Position numbers and translations under genes: made by a program
The notes under the pieces: model-generated
Database searches by the model: none
The model's input: the letters and a program-made list of their open reading frames with translations, nothing else
Told to the model about the DNA's origin: nothing
Source: Clostridia bacterium
GTDB lineage: Bacteria; Bacillota; Clostridia; Oscillospirales; CAG-382
Length of the DNA: 6,245 bases
Direction: 5' to 3'
NCBI GenBank assembly: GCA_017613815.1
Contig: JAGADB010000018.1
Coordinates: 1-6,245 of the forward strand
In this document: positions 5,797-6,245 of the stretch, in pieces
Numbering within the stretch: position 1 is the first letter of the stretch
Layout: each line of letters opens with the position of its first letter

Positions 5797-5832
5797 AAAA
5801 CAACAACCTTTTCTTTAATCTTTTACCTTTTT

Positions 5833-5861
5833 ATTATACCATTTGCGCGCATAAAACGCAA
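5833..5861 (-). promoter_or_regulatory. Predicted promoter of ychF
   Basis: A perfect TATAAT lies at 5833-5838 on the minus strand, with TTGCGT at 5856-5861 as a partial -35 box and a 17-base spacer. Transcription would start near 5826, leaving about 30 bases of leader with AAAAGG at 5807-5812. The -35 box lies directly against the ProX stop codon. Confidence 0.6.
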
Positions 5862-5863
5862 AT
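5841..5863. repeat. Inverted repeat at the end of the ProX gene, overlapping the ychF -35 region
   Basis: ATTTGCG (5841-5847) and CGCAAAT (5857-5863) form perfect 7-base arms with a 9-base loop. The outer arm includes the last base of the ProX stop codon. No T-run follows on the minus strand, so it is not a standard intrinsic terminator. It may be a Rho-independent-like remnant, a 3'-end stabilising hairpin or a protein site covering the ychF -35 box. Confidence 0.4.
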
Positions 5864-6245
5864 CACACCTCGACGAGCGTGTATTCGTGCGCAAGCGCGG
5901 GCAGCACCTTTTCTTTCAGGTCCTTTGTGCTGAATTTTACCGACGACGTGTTTATCATGGGGTGGCAGCCGAAATTTTCGTCTTCGAAAATGTCCTTGTC
6001 TATAAGCAGCCGCACCCTGTTTTCCTTGTCGTACATAAGTCCCAAAACCGTTACCGAGCCGGGCGTTAAGTTAAGAAGCTTTTCCATATCCTCTTTCGGC
6101 GCGAAAGAAAGCCGCGACGACGCTATCTGCTTTGACACGACCGCCGTGCTGAATTTCTTTTCCCCGTGCATGACGAGTAGGTAGTATCTCGTCCTCTGAT
6201 AGTTGCTCAAAAAAAGATTTTTGCAAAGTCCGAGGTCCAAAAGCG
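5863..6245 (-). CDS. proX: Prolyl-tRNA editing deacylase ProX/PrdX (YbaK domain), C-terminal part
   Basis: ProX-type proteins are free-standing editing domains that hydrolyse mischarged Ala-tRNA(Pro), guarding proline codons against misacylation by prolyl-tRNA synthetase. The visible 126 codons carry the family blocks in order: C-K-N-L-F-L, then R-T-R-Y-Y-L-L-V-M, S-K-Q-I-A-S-S-R-L-S-F-A, L-N-L-T-P-G-S-V-T-V-L-G-L, R-V-R-L-L-I-D-K-D, and G-C-H-P-M-I-N-T-S-S. The lysine in C-K-N-L-F-L and the G-C-H-P block line the catalytic pocket in this family. Codons upstream of the in-frame TTG at 6238-6240 stay open to the window edge, so that TTG is not a reliable start. The family is about 160-170 residues, so roughly the first 40 are missing. 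The stop TGA is at 5863-5865. It lies 66 bases upstream of ychF on the same strand. The symbol is that of the family; prdX is also used. Confidence 0.92.
   Translation of the reverse strand, partial: LLDLGLCKNLFLSNYQRTRYYLLVMHGEKKFSTAVVSKQIASSRLSFAPKEDMEKLLNLTPGSVTVLGLMYDKENRVRLLIDKDIFEDENFGCHPMINTSSVKFSTKDLKEKVLPALAHEYTLVEV

Noticed and set aside
5461..6069. Plus-strand open frame spanning the ychF and ProX genes
   Set aside because: It runs antisense across two well-identified conserved genes and their intergenic promoter.
6238..6240. TTG as the real start of the ProX gene
   Set aside because: The frame stays open to the window edge and the family has roughly 40 more residues before the C-K-N-L-F-L block, so the gene is simply cut by the window.

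Overview
This looks like a chromosomal segment of an anaerobic Bacillota of class Clostridia, probably an uncultured gut lineage. The evidence is indirect. The SmpB, YchF and ProX sequences have a Firmicutes flavour, AGGAG-type ribosome binding sites are present, and one protein ends in an Ada-like zinc ribbon common in Clostridia. Others are a VanY-type peptidase with a C-terminal extension and a BspA-type leucine-rich-repeat lipoprotein. No rRNA, tRNA, CRISPR array, transposase or phage gene is visible.

Layout. Positions 1-94 (minus) hold the N-terminus of SmpB, the trans-translation factor, cut by the window edge. A 223-base divergent intergenic region follows, with TATAAT boxes facing both ways. 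On the plus strand are a membrane-anchored M15/VanY-type D,D-carboxypeptidase-like protein (318-1304) and, 19 bases later, a right-handed parallel beta-helix protein (1324-2571), very likely one transcript. Its stop codon lies inside an array of five short palindromes (2568-2680), each preceded by a 7-base linker resembling ATKATGA. A strong intrinsic terminator (2681-2710) follows. From there everything is on the minus strand. A single-pass membrane protein (2709-3617, TTG start) has a C-terminal zinc ribbon and an N-terminal domain resembling a catalytically dead ImmA/IrrE peptidase. It is separated by a terminator hairpin from a BspA-like LRR lipoprotein (3708-4631), which has a very good promoter and a palindrome over its predicted start site. 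Then come the universal translation-associated ATPase ychF (4702-5796) and the C-terminal part of a ProX/YbaK-type prolyl-tRNA editing deacylase (5863-6245, cut at its 5' end).

How the parts fit. SmpB, YchF and ProX are housekeeping genes of translation quality control, but each appears to have its own promoter and they need not be co-regulated. The VanY-like protein, LRR lipoprotein and zinc-ribbon membrane protein are predicted at the cell envelope. The beta-helix protein is a carbohydrate-active-like fold but has no visible signal peptide. The most unusual element is the regular hairpin array at the end of the plus-strand operon. It looks like a dispersed repeat and may have shortened the end of the beta-helix gene.
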